The notes under the pieces: model-generated
Told to the model about the DNA's origin: nothing
What the model saw: only the letters and a program-made list of their open reading frames with translations
The model's database searches: none
In this document: positions 26,186-33,778 of the stretch, in pieces
How positions within the stretch are numbered: position 1 is the stretch's first letter
Layout of the letters: every line of letters starts with the position of its first letter
Made by a program: the position numbers and the translations under genes
Assembly (NCBI RefSeq): GCF_030913655.1
Contig: NZ_CP133189.1
Span: forward strand, 1,426,001 to 1,490,000
Direction of reading: 5' to 3'
DNA from: Clostridium sp. MB40-C1
Lineage (GTDB): Bacteria; Bacillota; Clostridia; Clostridiales; Clostridiaceae
DNA: 64,000 nt

Positions 26186-26260
26186 ATGTCTGAAAATGAA
26201 AAAAAATTTAATGAACTTCTAGAACAGTTAAAGAAAAAGAAGAGTGGTAAGAATGAGTGA
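26186..26260 (+). CDS. phage micropeptide (24 aa)
   Basis: MSENEKKFNELLEQLKKKKSG... between the cro-like gene and the next small gene; AAAGGAGTG upstream. Charged, helical. It overlaps the following start by 8 bases. Evidence is a ribosome site and tight packing only. Confidence 0.4.
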   Translation: MSENEKKFNELLEQLKKKKSGKNE

Positions 26261-26396
26261 GGAAATGAAGAGAATTTGGAAAATCCTAAATAAACATGGA
26301 ATTTACACTGAAGATCAATTGAAAAAAGAAATGAGAAAAACAGTATTAGACATAGGTATATTTACTACATCATTAAAAGAGGACAAGTCCTACTAA
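26253..26396 (+). CDS. small early phage protein (47 aa)
   Basis: Begins MSEEMKRIWKILNKHGIY and ends KEDKSY. Helical and charged. AGAGTGGTAAGA upstream is a fair ribosome site. It lies in the early operon before the antirepressor; function unknown. The following 94-base gap contains a direct repeat ACATATCTTT (around 26428 and 26443). Confidence 0.5.
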   Translation: MSEEMKRIWKILNKHGIYTEDQLKKEMRKTVLDIGIFTTSLKEDKSY

Positions 26397-26490
26397 GAAG
26401 TTTAATAAACACTCCTAACTTTAAAGACATATCTTTTAAACAACATATCTTTAGTGCCGCAATGGCAAAAATAAAAAAGGAGATGATAGA

Positions 26491-27282
26491 ATGAATAAGT
26501 TAGTGCCAGTTGAATTTAAAAATCAAAGGATTATGACAACAAAAATTTTGGCGGAGCAGTATGGTACAGAAGAAACAAATATTAAAACTAATTTTAATAA
26601 TAACAAGGATAGATTTATAGAAAGAAAACATTATTATCAGTTAACAGGTGATGAATTAAAAGAATTCAAAAGGGTAGTCAATGATATTAACGACCCCTCA
26701 ATAAAGTTTGCAAGCATACTTACGCTTTGGACAGAAAAAGGAGCAGCACGGCATGCAAAAATTTTAGATACAGATGAAGCTTGGGAAGTATATGAAGAAT
26801 TAGAGGAAACTTATTTCAGAGTTAAGGAAGTAGCTCAAAATATTTCACAACTTAGTCCAGAGTTACAAATGTTTAATAATTTATTTAAAGCATTAGCAAC
26901 TACAGAATTAGAACAAAAAAAATTAAATGAAGCAATTACAGAAACCAAAGAAGAGGTACAAGCTATAAAGGATATTATAGTTTTAAATCCTAAAGCAGCA
27001 TGGAGAAGAGAATGTAATAGGATACTAAATGCAATAGGAATGAAATTAAATAATTATAGATTACCTAAAGAAGAAGTTTATCAAGCCTTGAAGGAGCGAG
27101 GTAATTGCAGACCTAATGTATTGGTAAACAATCTTAAGAAAAGAGCAAGAGCTAATGGAATGGCTCCAAGTAAAGTTGAAAAATTAAATATTTTGGATGT
27201 ACTTGAAAATGAACCAAGGCTTAAAGAAATATATGTAGCTATAGTAAAAGATATGGCTATAAAAAATAATGTGAGAGTTTAG
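26491..27282 (+). CDS. ORF6N/ORF6C-type phage antirepressor
   Basis: 263 residues. The N-terminal 100 residues match the ORF6N DNA-binding domain (VPVEFKNQRIMTTKILAEQYGTE...NNNKDRFIERKHYYQLTG). A coiled coil follows near 115-160, and the C-terminal third resembles ORF6C/KilA-C modules (RECNRILNAIGMKLNNYRLPKEEVYQAL). Such proteins counter the repressor or modulate early transcription. AAGGAGATGATAGA precedes the ATG. Confidence 0.82.
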   Translation: MNKLVPVEFKNQRIMTTKILAEQYGTEETNIKTNFNNNKDRFIERKHYYQLTGDELKEFKRVVNDINDPSIKFASILTLWTEKGAARHAKILDTDEAWEVYEELEETYFRVKEVAQNISQLSPELQMFNNLFKALATTELEQKKLNEAITETKEEVQAIKDIIVLNPKAAWRRECNRILNAIGMKLNNYRLPKEEVYQALKERGNCRPNVLVNNLKKRARANGMAPSKVEKLNILDVLENEPRLKEIYVAIVKDMAIKNNVRV

Positions 27283-27295
27283 GGGGGTTATGTAA

Positions 27296-27577
27296 GTGTC
27301 AAACATAAGAAACTTAGTTGGTTCAACTTTAATTGATGTAGAGGTAAATGTTAATGGCTTCACAGTATTATACTTTCAAAATCAAGAGGGTGAAAAGTAT
27401 TCAGTAGATTTATGTCCTACAGTTAGGAAATTAGAAAAAGAAGCTGCTCCCGAAGTACCAGTTCAAGAGCAGTATGTAGCTAAGTGTAAATATTGTAATG
27501 AAGTTAATAGTATTTCATTACCAGAGGGAATTAAGCCCGAATTTTGTATGCATTGTGGAAAAAGAATAAACTATTAA
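27296..27577 (+). CDS. phage zinc-ribbon protein (93 aa)
   Basis: Starts at GTG with GGGGGG upstream. Residues 1-50 form a small beta-rich part (LIDVEVNVNGFTVLYFQNQ); residues 60-93 contain CKYCNE...FCMHCGKR, a two-CXXC zinc ribbon. Early operon gene, function unknown. Its last four bases overlap a convergent zinc-ribbon gene. Confidence 0.65.
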   Translation: MSNIRNLVGSTLIDVEVNVNGFTVLYFQNQEGEKYSVDLCPTVRKLEKEAAPEVPVQEQYVAKCKYCNEVNSISLPEGIKPEFCMHCGKRINY

Positions 27578-27780
27578 AAATCAATATCAATATATGAAGT
27601 AGTATGTTTACCACATGCAGGGCAGTAACTTGCATAATTAGGCAAAATAACTTGCTCTTTGCATATTATACATGATGAATTTTTGCATGTATTAATTTTT
27701 AATTCTTTACCGCATGCAATGCAATATTTAGTTAAGTCATGATTAAAAACTTCAGCGTTACAATGAGGACATTTATCCAT
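27574..27780 (-). CDS. double zinc-ribbon protein on the opposite strand (68 aa)
   Basis: Minus-strand gene inside an otherwise plus-strand early operon. It has CPHC, CIAC, CIIC and CPAC pairs, giving two zinc ribbons. GAAAGGGGG lies 8 bases before the ATG ending at 27780, so it is probably expressed. It may be independently transcribed in the lysogen. Function not recognised. Confidence 0.6.
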   Translation of the reverse strand: MDKCPHCNAEVFNHDLTKYCIACGKELKINTCKNSSCIICKEQVILPNYASYCPACGKHTTSYIDIDF

Positions 27781-27848
27781 GAAGTACACCCCCTTTCACC
27801 AAAATTTTACCACAAAAGGGGACAAGTTGTAAAAAAGGAGGTACAGAA

Positions 27849-28001
27849 TTGAAACATTTAAGAAAGCTAACAAAAACACAAAAAATATTTTTAGAACAGC
27901 AGGGGCTTAACTCTAAGGAGTTCTTAATGGAAAGAAAGGACTTTGAAAGCTATACATTCTACCATATTCCAAGTGCAAAATTAGTAACTATGAGGAGGTG
28001 A
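27849..28001 (+). CDS. DUF6906-type small phage protein (50 aa)
   Basis: MKHLRKLTKTQKIFLEQQGL... LVTMRR. Starts at TTG with AAAAAAGGAGGTACAGA upstream. The pattern of Lys/Arg start, FLxxQGL and a final TMRR is one I recognise from many Firmicutes phages; no function is known. It overlaps the GTG-rich start region of the next gene. Confidence 0.65.
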   Translation: MKHLRKLTKTQKIFLEQQGLNSKEFLMERKDFESYTFYHIPSAKLVTMRR

Positions 28002-28006
28002 GGGAA

Positions 28007-28189
28007 GTGTTAAGACAAGCACTAGAGAGGAGAATAGGCAGTTTAAGTAATATAGAGTTTGTAACAATTATGGCAATGACAACAGAAGATATTAAGTTCA
28101 ATAGAATTAGATTTAAAAAGTGTACAAGTCTAAATTACATCTTGGATATTGCAGAAAGAAGTGCTTTGGTACTTAAAAGGTGTGCATGA
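28007..28189 (+). CDS. hypothetical early phage protein (60 aa)
   Basis: Starts at GTG 28007, about 9 bases after AGGAGGTG; a GTG at 27998 in frame overlaps that site and is less likely. Soluble, helical (LRQALERRIGSLSNIEFVTIM...). No family recognised. Confidence 0.5.
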   Translation: MLRQALERRIGSLSNIEFVTIMAMTTEDIKFNRIRFKKCTSLNYILDIAERSALVLKRCA

Positions 28190-28203
28190 GGGGAGTTGAT
28201 AAA

Positions 28204-28377
28204 TTGATAATTTGCAGTGTTGGGAAATGTCCCGCAGATGGGAAAACATTATTATGTTGTTTGTACTGCTTAAAAAGAAAAGGATGTCCAAACGCATGTA
28301 AAAGCCAGAATATGTCTTGTAATTTAAGCAGAGAAACAGTAGATAAGAAAAAAGAGCTGCGCCAACAGCTCAAATAA
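28204..28377 (+). CDS. Cys-rich small phage protein (57 aa)
   Basis: TTG start with GAGGGGAG 8 bases upstream; the ORF is open further to 28180 but without a better site. Seven Cys (CSVGKC, LLCCLYCLKRKGC, CKSQNMSC) suggest a metal-binding knot. Early operon; function unknown. Followed by a 59-base gap. Confidence 0.5.
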   Translation: MIICSVGKCPADGKTLLCCLYCLKRKGCPNACKSQNMSCNLSRETVDKKKELRQQLK

Positions 28378-28436
28378 AAAGATTAAATAAATTTTCAATT
28401 AAGTTAAATTCTAAATGAGATTGGAGGATTTGTAAA

Positions 28437-28772
28437 GTGAAAAAATTATTAATAGGTTATATTACAGCATTAATTAATACTTACAGTAAAAGAGTAAGTC
28501 CAAAAGGTAATATTATAGAAAACAAATGTAACGCTATATTCACTAATGATTTAATGGATCTGTTAGATTTTGTAGAGGATATTAAGGAAGATAGTCAACC
28601 CGTCTTAAATAATGTAGAAACAGCGGACTTAAAGGAATATGTAAAAGTGCTTTACTCAAGCTGTGAAGCTAACAATGAAACTATAAGGCAACAATATGAA
28701 AGAATAGTAAAACTTAAGGATGAGAATGACAGCTTAAAAAGTAAATTAGGAATAGAGGGAATGGAGGAATAA
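28437..28772 (+). CDS. hypothetical phage protein with C-terminal coiled coil
   Basis: GTG start after TTGGAGGATTTGTAAA. 111 residues; the last 40 (YERIVKLKDENDSLKSKLGIEG) form a coiled coil. It precedes the Gam-like gene by three bases and is probably part of the recombination module. No named family. Confidence 0.55.
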   Translation: MKKLLIGYITALINTYSKRVSPKGNIIENKCNAIFTNDLMDLLDFVEDIKEDSQPVLNNVETADLKEYVKVLYSSCEANNETIRQQYERIVKLKDENDSLKSKLGIEGMEE

Positions 28773-28775
28773 AAA

Positions 28776-29306
28776 ATGTTAAATACATTATTAAAGAATG
28801 AAATAGATGAAATGAATGAGGTTATGGAAGAAGAGGTTACAGGATTTAAGGTTGATAGCTTAGATAGTGCTAACTGGTGCTTTAGAAAAATAAGAGCTCT
28901 TAAGGAACAGATAAAAAATAATAAGGCATTAGCAGATGCTGAAAAAATGAGAATAGCTATGTGGGAAAAGAAAGAAAATGAGAGTGCTGAAAATAGCATA
29001 AGTTATTTTGAAAATTTACTTACAGAATATTTTAAAGAAGAAAAATCTAAAGATAAAAAATTTAAACTAAGCACACCATACGGAAAAGTAAGTAGTAGAA
29101 AGGCTACAAAGTGGAACTATAACGAAAAGGAAGTATTAGAATGGGCTAAAAATAGCGATTATAAGGAGCTTATAAGAATTAAGGAAGAGTTGGACAAGTC
29201 TACACTTAAAAAGACATTTAAAGATGGAATAGACACAACTACAGGAGAGATAATACCAGGCGTAGAGATTAAAGAGGAAGAAACTATCTTAGTTAAAGCT
29301 GAATAG
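28776..29306 (+). CDS. Gam-like host-nuclease inhibitor family protein
   Basis: 176 residues. Long N-terminal coiled coil (about 20-90), then TPYGKVSSRKATKWNYNEKEVLEWAK, which resembles the beta-hairpin and following helix of Mu Gam, a protein that binds DNA ends and blocks host exonucleases. Siphovirus Gp157 proteins have a similar layout and are the alternative. The next gene is an ERF annealing protein, the usual partner. GGAGG lies upstream within the preceding gene. Confidence 0.7.
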   Translation: MLNTLLKNEIDEMNEVMEEEVTGFKVDSLDSANWCFRKIRALKEQIKNNKALADAEKMRIAMWEKKENESAENSISYFENLLTEYFKEEKSKDKKFKLSTPYGKVSSRKATKWNYNEKEVLEWAKNSDYKELIRIKEELDKSTLKKTFKDGIDTTTGEIIPGVEIKEEETILVKAE

Positions 29307-29323
29307 AAAAGTAGGTGAGAGTT

Positions 29324-29974
29324 ATGGCAGAAACTAAAAAAAATTTATATCAAAAGTTAGTGGAAATAAGAAAAGAAGTAATTAATTTTTCTAAAGATAC
29401 AGAAAGCTATGGATATAAATATGTAAGTGGTAGCCAAGCTATAGCAAAGATAAGAGAAAAAATGGACAGTTTACAGGTTTTATTAGTTCCTAAGATGGAA
29501 GAAATAATAAATGATACTTTTACTTATACAAATAGCAAAGGGAAGGAAGTAACAGACCATATAGTAAAGGGGAATATGGCTTATATATGGATTAATGCGG
29601 ACAATCCAGAAGAACAATTAGAGGTGCCATGGAAACTTTACGGCGCTCAAGATGATATATCTAAGGCTTATGGAAGTGGACTTACTTATTCAGAAAGGTA
29701 TTTTATATTAAAGTTTTTCCAAGCCCCTACGGATGAATTAGACCCAGATAAAAAAGATACTTCTAATAGAGGAAAGGGGAACTTAGGTAATAAGGGATTA
29801 AGTGAAGCACAGGTTAGAAGGTTGTTTGCTATAGCTAATAAGGCTGGATATGACGCAGGTATTGTTAAAAGGCAGGCGTTTAAAAAATATAATGTAACTT
29901 CAATAGAGGTGCTAACAAAAAAACAATATGATGAATTATGCAAAGGGTATGAAGAACTTCAAAAGGAGGGTTAG
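29324..29974 (+). CDS. ERF family single-strand annealing protein
   Basis: 216 residues from ATG 29324 (AGGTGAGAGTT upstream). The core YQKLVEIRKEVINFSKDTESYGYKYVSGSQAIAKIREKM and KAYGSGLTYSERYFILKFFQ is typical of ERF recombinases, which anneal complementary single strands during phage recombination. The C-terminal part (SEAQVRRLFAIANKAGYD) is a small helical domain shared with other annealing proteins. It works with the Gam-like protein before it and SSB at 34790. Confidence 0.87.
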   Translation: MAETKKNLYQKLVEIRKEVINFSKDTESYGYKYVSGSQAIAKIREKMDSLQVLLVPKMEEIINDTFTYTNSKGKEVTDHIVKGNMAYIWINADNPEEQLEVPWKLYGAQDDISKAYGSGLTYSERYFILKFFQAPTDELDPDKKDTSNRGKGNLGNKGLSEAQVRRLFAIANKAGYDAGIVKRQAFKKYNVTSIEVLTKKQYDELCKGYEELQKEG

Positions 29975-29975
29975 C

Positions 29976-30167
29976 ATGTTATCAAATAAATTATTAACTG
30001 CAATGAGTGATTTTGTTGAAGCCGCAGAGAAACAAGAAAAATTGATTGAAAGTAAAAATGAGACTATCCAAAAGATAGTTGGCAGGTGTGAAATAGCTTT
30101 AGATAAACCAATACTTAGAAAACAAATTTTACAGGAGATTATCGAGGAGCATAAGGAAGCTTTATAG
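29976..30167 (+). CDS. hypothetical helical phage protein (63 aa)
   Basis: ATG 29976 follows AAAGGAGGG and lies one base after the ERF stop. Predicted helices (KLLTAMSDFVEAAEKQEKLIES). Shared position with recombination genes; no named family. Confidence 0.5.
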   Translation: MLSNKLLTAMSDFVEAAEKQEKLIESKNETIQKIVGRCEIALDKPILRKQILQEIIEEHKEAL

Positions 30168-30178
30168 GAGGGAGGAGT

Positions 30179-31009
30179 ATGGCAAGACCAAAAAAGCAAA
30201 CTGTAGATTACTTTCCTCACTATGTTACTAGCGGTAAAACAATGTACATCTTAGAAAACTCTTTTGGAAATGATGGTTATGCTTTTTGGTTTAAATTACT
30301 AGAGTTATTAGGAAGTACAGATGGGCATTGTTTTCGCGCCGAAAATGCTACCGATTGGATGTTTCTACTTGCTAAAACTAGAGTTACAGAGGAGAAAGCG
30401 ACAGAAATTCTTAATACATTAGCAAAATTAAATGCAATAGATAGTGAACTATGGGATAAAAAAATAATTTGGGTACAAAATTTTGTTGATAATTTGAGTG
30501 AGGTTTATAGAAAAAGAAGAACTAATCCACCTAAAAAACCTAATTCAGAGGGTTTCTGTCGCGAAAACCCTATAAGTGAGCTAGTTAATACAGACATTAA
30601 TCCACAAAGTAAAGTAAAGGAAAGTAAAGTAAAGAAAAGTAAAGTAGAGGAGAGTAGTAACTCTCACTCAGATGAAGCAATAGAAATATGTAAATATTAT
30701 TCTACACTGCTACCTGGACAAGATATATCAGCACATTTAGCAACTTTTAAAATATTAATAGAACAGTACGGATATGAATGGACAAAAGAAGCCTTACAAA
30801 AAACAGTAAGTAGTAAAGGTAAATTTATAAAGGCATATATGGAGAGAATACTACAAAATTGGCAAGCAGAAGGGAAGGAGGAAATTAAGAGTGGAGGCAC
30901 TAGACAGGATAATAGGCAAAATAAAGCCAAAGGAGAAGGAGAACTCCTTGCAGCAAGAGCAATCGAAAAATACGGAGACGAGTTGGGAGATTTTGAATGC
31001 GACTTCTAA
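30179..31009 (+). CDS. phage replisome organizer, Lin1244/DnaD type
   Basis: 276 residues. The N-terminal domain (KKQTVDYFPHYVTSGKTMYILENSFGNDGYAFWFKLLELL) is the winged-helix Lin1244/Lin1753-like domain that binds the phage origin. The C-terminal domain (about 160-240, ISAHLATFKILIEQYGYEWTKEALQ) resembles DnaD-like regions that load helicase partners. Between them SKVKESKVKKSKVEES is encoded by an AAAGTAAAGT microrepeat (about 30608-30655). The helicase loader overlaps its last 119 bases. Confidence 0.82.
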   Translation: MARPKKQTVDYFPHYVTSGKTMYILENSFGNDGYAFWFKLLELLGSTDGHCFRAENATDWMFLLAKTRVTEEKATEILNTLAKLNAIDSELWDKKIIWVQNFVDNLSEVYRKRRTNPPKKPNSEGFCRENPISELVNTDINPQSKVKESKVKKSKVEESSNSHSDEAIEICKYYSTLLPGQDISAHLATFKILIEQYGYEWTKEALQKTVSSKGKFIKAYMERILQNWQAEGKEEIKSGGTRQDNRQNKAKGEGELLAARAIEKYGDELGDFECDF

Positions 31010-31754
31010 TTGTCCTTATGGGAAATGTGATGGGACAGGCCTTATACAGATGATAAACAATGGAACTGGAGAATTTAAAGCACAATACTGTAAGTGCAGA
31101 GAGGAAAAGATTTATAGTAATAGATTAAAGTTTGCTAATATACCAGAAGAGTTCGAGAGTTTAACTATAAAATCATTTGATATAAAAATATACAAGAATA
31201 AAGAATCTGAAATCTTAGCCGTTGCTGCTAAAAAAATGACAGCCAATTATATAAAGAATTTTGTAAAGTTCAAGGAATTAGGTAAAGGGCTATATTATTA
31301 TTCTGAAACTAAAGGAAGTGGCAAAACTAGACTAGCAGTAAGCCTAGGAAATGTATTATTAAAAAATCTAAAACAACAAGTAAAGTTTATAACCTGCTCG
31401 GATTTACTTAAAGAAATTAGGAATACCTATAATGACCAATCTAAATATACTGAGAGCCAGTTAATAGAAAGCATTAACAATGTGGCCATATTAATTATAG
31501 ACGATATTGGAGTTGAAAAGCCTTCAAGCTGGGTAAATGAAATGCTCTTCAATATCTTTGATAACAGGATGAAATATAAAAAGATAACTATATTTACATC
31601 AAATTGCATAATAGAAGAGCTGCAGCATGATAGCAGGCTGAAAAGTAGACTTAACAAGATGTGTATTCCAATTAAGATGCCAGAAGAAGACATAAGAAAG
31701 TATTTAGCAAATGAAGAAAATAGAGAGTTGCAAGACTTATTGTTAAGAGGTTAA
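30891..31754 (+). CDS. DnaC-like helicase loader ATPase
   Basis: 287 residues. N-terminal zinc-binding CPYGKCDGTG...YCKC (about 40-68), then an AAA+ domain with Walker A TKGSGKTRLA (near residue 145), Walker B ILIIDDIGVEKPS and sensor region TIFTSNC. Loads the replicative helicase with the initiator encoded just before. GTG start with AGGAGGAAATTAAGA upstream. The gene begins 119 bases inside the previous one in a different frame, unusually deep for a phage operon. Confidence 0.88.
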   Translation: MEALDRIIGKIKPKEKENSLQQEQSKNTETSWEILNATSNCPYGKCDGTGLIQMINNGTGEFKAQYCKCREEKIYSNRLKFANIPEEFESLTIKSFDIKIYKNKESEILAVAAKKMTANYIKNFVKFKELGKGLYYYSETKGSGKTRLAVSLGNVLLKNLKQQVKFITCSDLLKEIRNTYNDQSKYTESQLIESINNVAILIIDDIGVEKPSSWVNEMLFNIFDNRMKYKKITIFTSNCIIEELQHDSRLKSRLNKMCIPIKMPEEDIRKYLANEENRELQDLLLRG

Positions 31755-31791
31755 GTCGTAAAATTTGTAGTAAGGAAAAGGAGAAGATGAA

Positions 31792-32169
31792 ATGGTTAAA
31801 TATACAATTGGAGAAGCATTGAATATTCTAGCTGAATATCCTAATAAAACTTTTATAGAAGGGAATGAAAAAGTAATTAAAGCTAAATTATTTTTAGATG
31901 ATAATGGATTTATAAGAGTAGAACATAATGTATATGACAATGAAATTTGTGGTAATTATAAACCTACTGATGAAGTCTGGGAAATATATGAAGAACCGAA
32001 ATACTTTATGGAAGCTATTAATTCCAATAAAAAAATTAGATTTAAATATAATGGTTATGGATCAAAATTTCAATATGTATCAGACACATTAAAAGAAATA
32101 ACAGAAAGTTATTTTGACCATGAAATTATTGAAATTTTAAACAAAAAATGTTGGTATGTTAATTTGTAA
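31792..32169 (+). CDS. hypothetical early phage protein (125 aa)
   Basis: ATG with AAAAGGAGAAG upstream. Soluble, acidic; contains DEVWEIYEEP and KKIRFKYNGYG. Similar small proteins occur in clostridial phages after replication genes, but I cannot name a domain. Confidence 0.55.
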   Translation: MVKYTIGEALNILAEYPNKTFIEGNEKVIKAKLFLDDNGFIRVEHNVYDNEICGNYKPTDEVWEIYEEPKYFMEAINSNKKIRFKYNGYGSKFQYVSDTLKEITESYFDHEIIEILNKKCWYVNL

Positions 32170-32201
32170 AATTTATAGATTGTGAAGAAAGGAATGAGAA
32201 T

Positions 32202-32585
32202 ATGAAAGCAAAAGACTTAACTCTAAGAGTTGTTAATGAAACTGAAAAAGATAAATTTGAAATTAAGGAATTTAAACCATATATAACATATGAAAGTTTT
32301 ATAGGTTGTATATTGGGAGATGCTGAAATTTTAAGACCAATAGGAATAAAAGATGTTGGAGAAAAAATGATATATGAAAACTATATTATTGCGGTTGAAG
32401 AAATAACTGGAGATAAAAGAAAATACAAATGCGTTATTAAATATAATGACATTACAGCAAGATTTGAAGCTATAGAAATTAGAAAAGATATGAAATATAT
32501 ACACATGATGAACATATTAAATGGTTTATGTAAATTGAAAGTTATAGGTAACATATATCAAAATCCAGAGTTGCTTAGTTCGTAA
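32202..32585 (+). CDS. divergent YopX-like phage protein
   Basis: 127 residues; GAAAGGAATGAG precedes the ATG. The block RPIGIKDVGEKMIYENYIIAVEE recalls the TGLKDKNGKEIYEGD signature of YopX-family phage proteins, which have a small beta-barrel; the match is weak. Function unknown. Confidence 0.45.
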   Translation: MKAKDLTLRVVNETEKDKFEIKEFKPYITYESFIGCILGDAEILRPIGIKDVGEKMIYENYIIAVEEITGDKRKYKCVIKYNDITARFEAIEIRKDMKYIHMMNILNGLCKLKVIGNIYQNPELLSS

Positions 32586-32637
32586 AATAAAAGGTTATAG
32601 AGTTTGTAGATTGTGAATCTCAATAAGGGAGAGAAAT

Positions 32638-32826
32638 ATGGAGAAATTATTAAAATTCTATAAAGGTAAACTTGAATTAAAGGAAAGACGTATTATTGAA
32701 TATATTGAAGAAAAGAATGGTGAAGATGGGTTTGAAAGTTCTAAAAGAGAAACCGAGTATTATGTCTTAAAGGCAGAAATAGAATTGTTAAAAAGAATTG
32801 TTAATGATTTAGAAGATGTTAAATAA
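32638..32826 (+). CDS. hypothetical coiled-coil phage protein (62 aa)
   Basis: Starts with MEKLLKFYKGKLELKERRI and remains charged and helical throughout. GGGAGAGA lies upstream. No family recognised. Confidence 0.5.
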   Translation: MEKLLKFYKGKLELKERRIIEYIEEKNGEDGFESSKRETEYYVLKAEIELLKRIVNDLEDVK

Positions 32827-32860
32827 ATAGTATAAGGCGAACTATACTGGAGGTGGAGCA

Positions 32861-33106
32861 ATGAATAAGTTTCCAATACTTGGTTCTGAACCAAAAGAAT
32901 ATATTCCATTAGACATAGTAAAACCACATGAAAAACAAGCAATTATTAATCATGGTCAAACATTAGATAGATTATCGCAGAGAGGCGGGCTTGATTGGGT
33001 TGAAATGTTATTTATCTTAGAAGATAAGAATTATGATTTTCATACTAAATTAACCGAAATGTCTGCAAAAACTATAGTATTAGAAATAGTTAATTCGAAA
33101 AAGTAG
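32861..33106 (+). CDS. conserved small phage protein (81 aa)
   Basis: Contains KPHEKQAIINHGQTLDRLSQRGGLDWVEML, a motif I recognise from many Firmicutes prophages, without a known role. TGGAGGTGGAGCA precedes the ATG. Early/middle operon. Confidence 0.65.
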   Translation: MNKFPILGSEPKEYIPLDIVKPHEKQAIINHGQTLDRLSQRGGLDWVEMLFILEDKNYDFHTKLTEMSAKTIVLEIVNSKK

Positions 33107-33145
33107 TTCGCAATTTAAAAGGTTTGAGACTAAAGGAGTAGTTAT

Positions 33146-33346
33146 ATGAAATGTACAAAATGTGGAGTTACACTTGCTTCATATGGAAATTATAGAGAAC
33201 TGAAAATTTGTGCTGATTGTGGAAGACGTTATGTTATATTACAAGGTAAACCTAAACTTATAAGTAAATCTACATTTAGAAAAATAAAAACTATAATAGA
33301 CAAATCAAAAAATAGAGAAGAATCAAAAGAGGTATTTATTTTATAA
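33146..33346 (+). CDS. small zinc-ribbon phage protein (66 aa)
   Basis: N-terminal CTKCG and CADCGRR form a zinc ribbon; the C-terminal half is basic. AAAGGAGTAG upstream of the ATG. May bind nucleic acid. Confidence 0.55.
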   Translation: MKCTKCGVTLASYGNYRELKICADCGRRYVILQGKPKLISKSTFRKIKTIIDKSKNREESKEVFIL

Positions 33347-33361
33347 AAGGAAGGTGAAATA

Positions 33362-33658
33362 GTGAAAGGGTCTATTTGGATAGAAAATGAAAAAATAGGT
33401 GATGTTGAGTCAATAGAAATTAATAAAAGCATACGAAGTAATGAAAAAGTTATAAAACCAATGAACTTTGAATGTAAAGGAAAAATTAAAATAGAAAATA
33501 GAAATACATTATTACAAGTATTTCTACCTAATTTTAAAGAAGTTAAAAGGCTTTTAGATATAGCAAAATATACAAGAAAAATAAGAAGAAAGAAAAAATT
33601 ATATAGAAGAGCTTTTAAATTAGCTAATGGATTGCCTTTAACCATATATAATAAATAG
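33362..33658 (+). CDS. hypothetical basic phage protein (98 aa)
   Basis: GTG start 15 bases after the previous stop with AAAGGAAGGTG upstream. N-terminal part SIWIENEKIGDVESIEI is beta-rich; the end KYTRKIRRKKKLYRRAFKL is strongly basic. Family not recognised. Confidence 0.5.
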   Translation: MKGSIWIENEKIGDVESIEINKSIRSNEKVIKPMNFECKGKIKIENRNTLLQVFLPNFKEVKRLLDIAKYTRKIRRKKKLYRRAFKLANGLPLTIYNK

Positions 33659-33675
33659 AAATTCATAAGTAAATA

Positions 33676-33715
33676 CAAAGAGAGCTGTTCGTTTGGACAA
33701 CCATCAGCTCTCTTG
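33676..33715. repeat. hairpin before the tyrosine recombinase
   Basis: CAAAGAGAGCTG (33676-33687) against CAGCTCTCTTG (33705-33715), one-base bulge. A second pair GAGACA/TGTCTC lies at about 33729-33754. Both lie in the gap upstream of the recombinase gene. They may be a terminator without T-run, or recombinase binding arms. Confidence 0.45.
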
Positions 33716-33778
33716 AAAAATACTACTAGAGACATTATACATTAAGAGTGTCTCGGTGGCAACATAGGAGGGAATATT

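Noticed and set aside
26428-26453. Direct repeat ACATATCTTT as a CRISPR-like or operator array
   Set aside because: Only two short copies with no regular spacer; not a CRISPR array, and no regulator match.
33229-33735. 168-codon minus-strand ORF
   Set aside because: Antisense to two small plus-strand genes that have good ribosome sites; the product is Phe/Leu/Ser-rich as expected from reverse-reading AT-rich genes.
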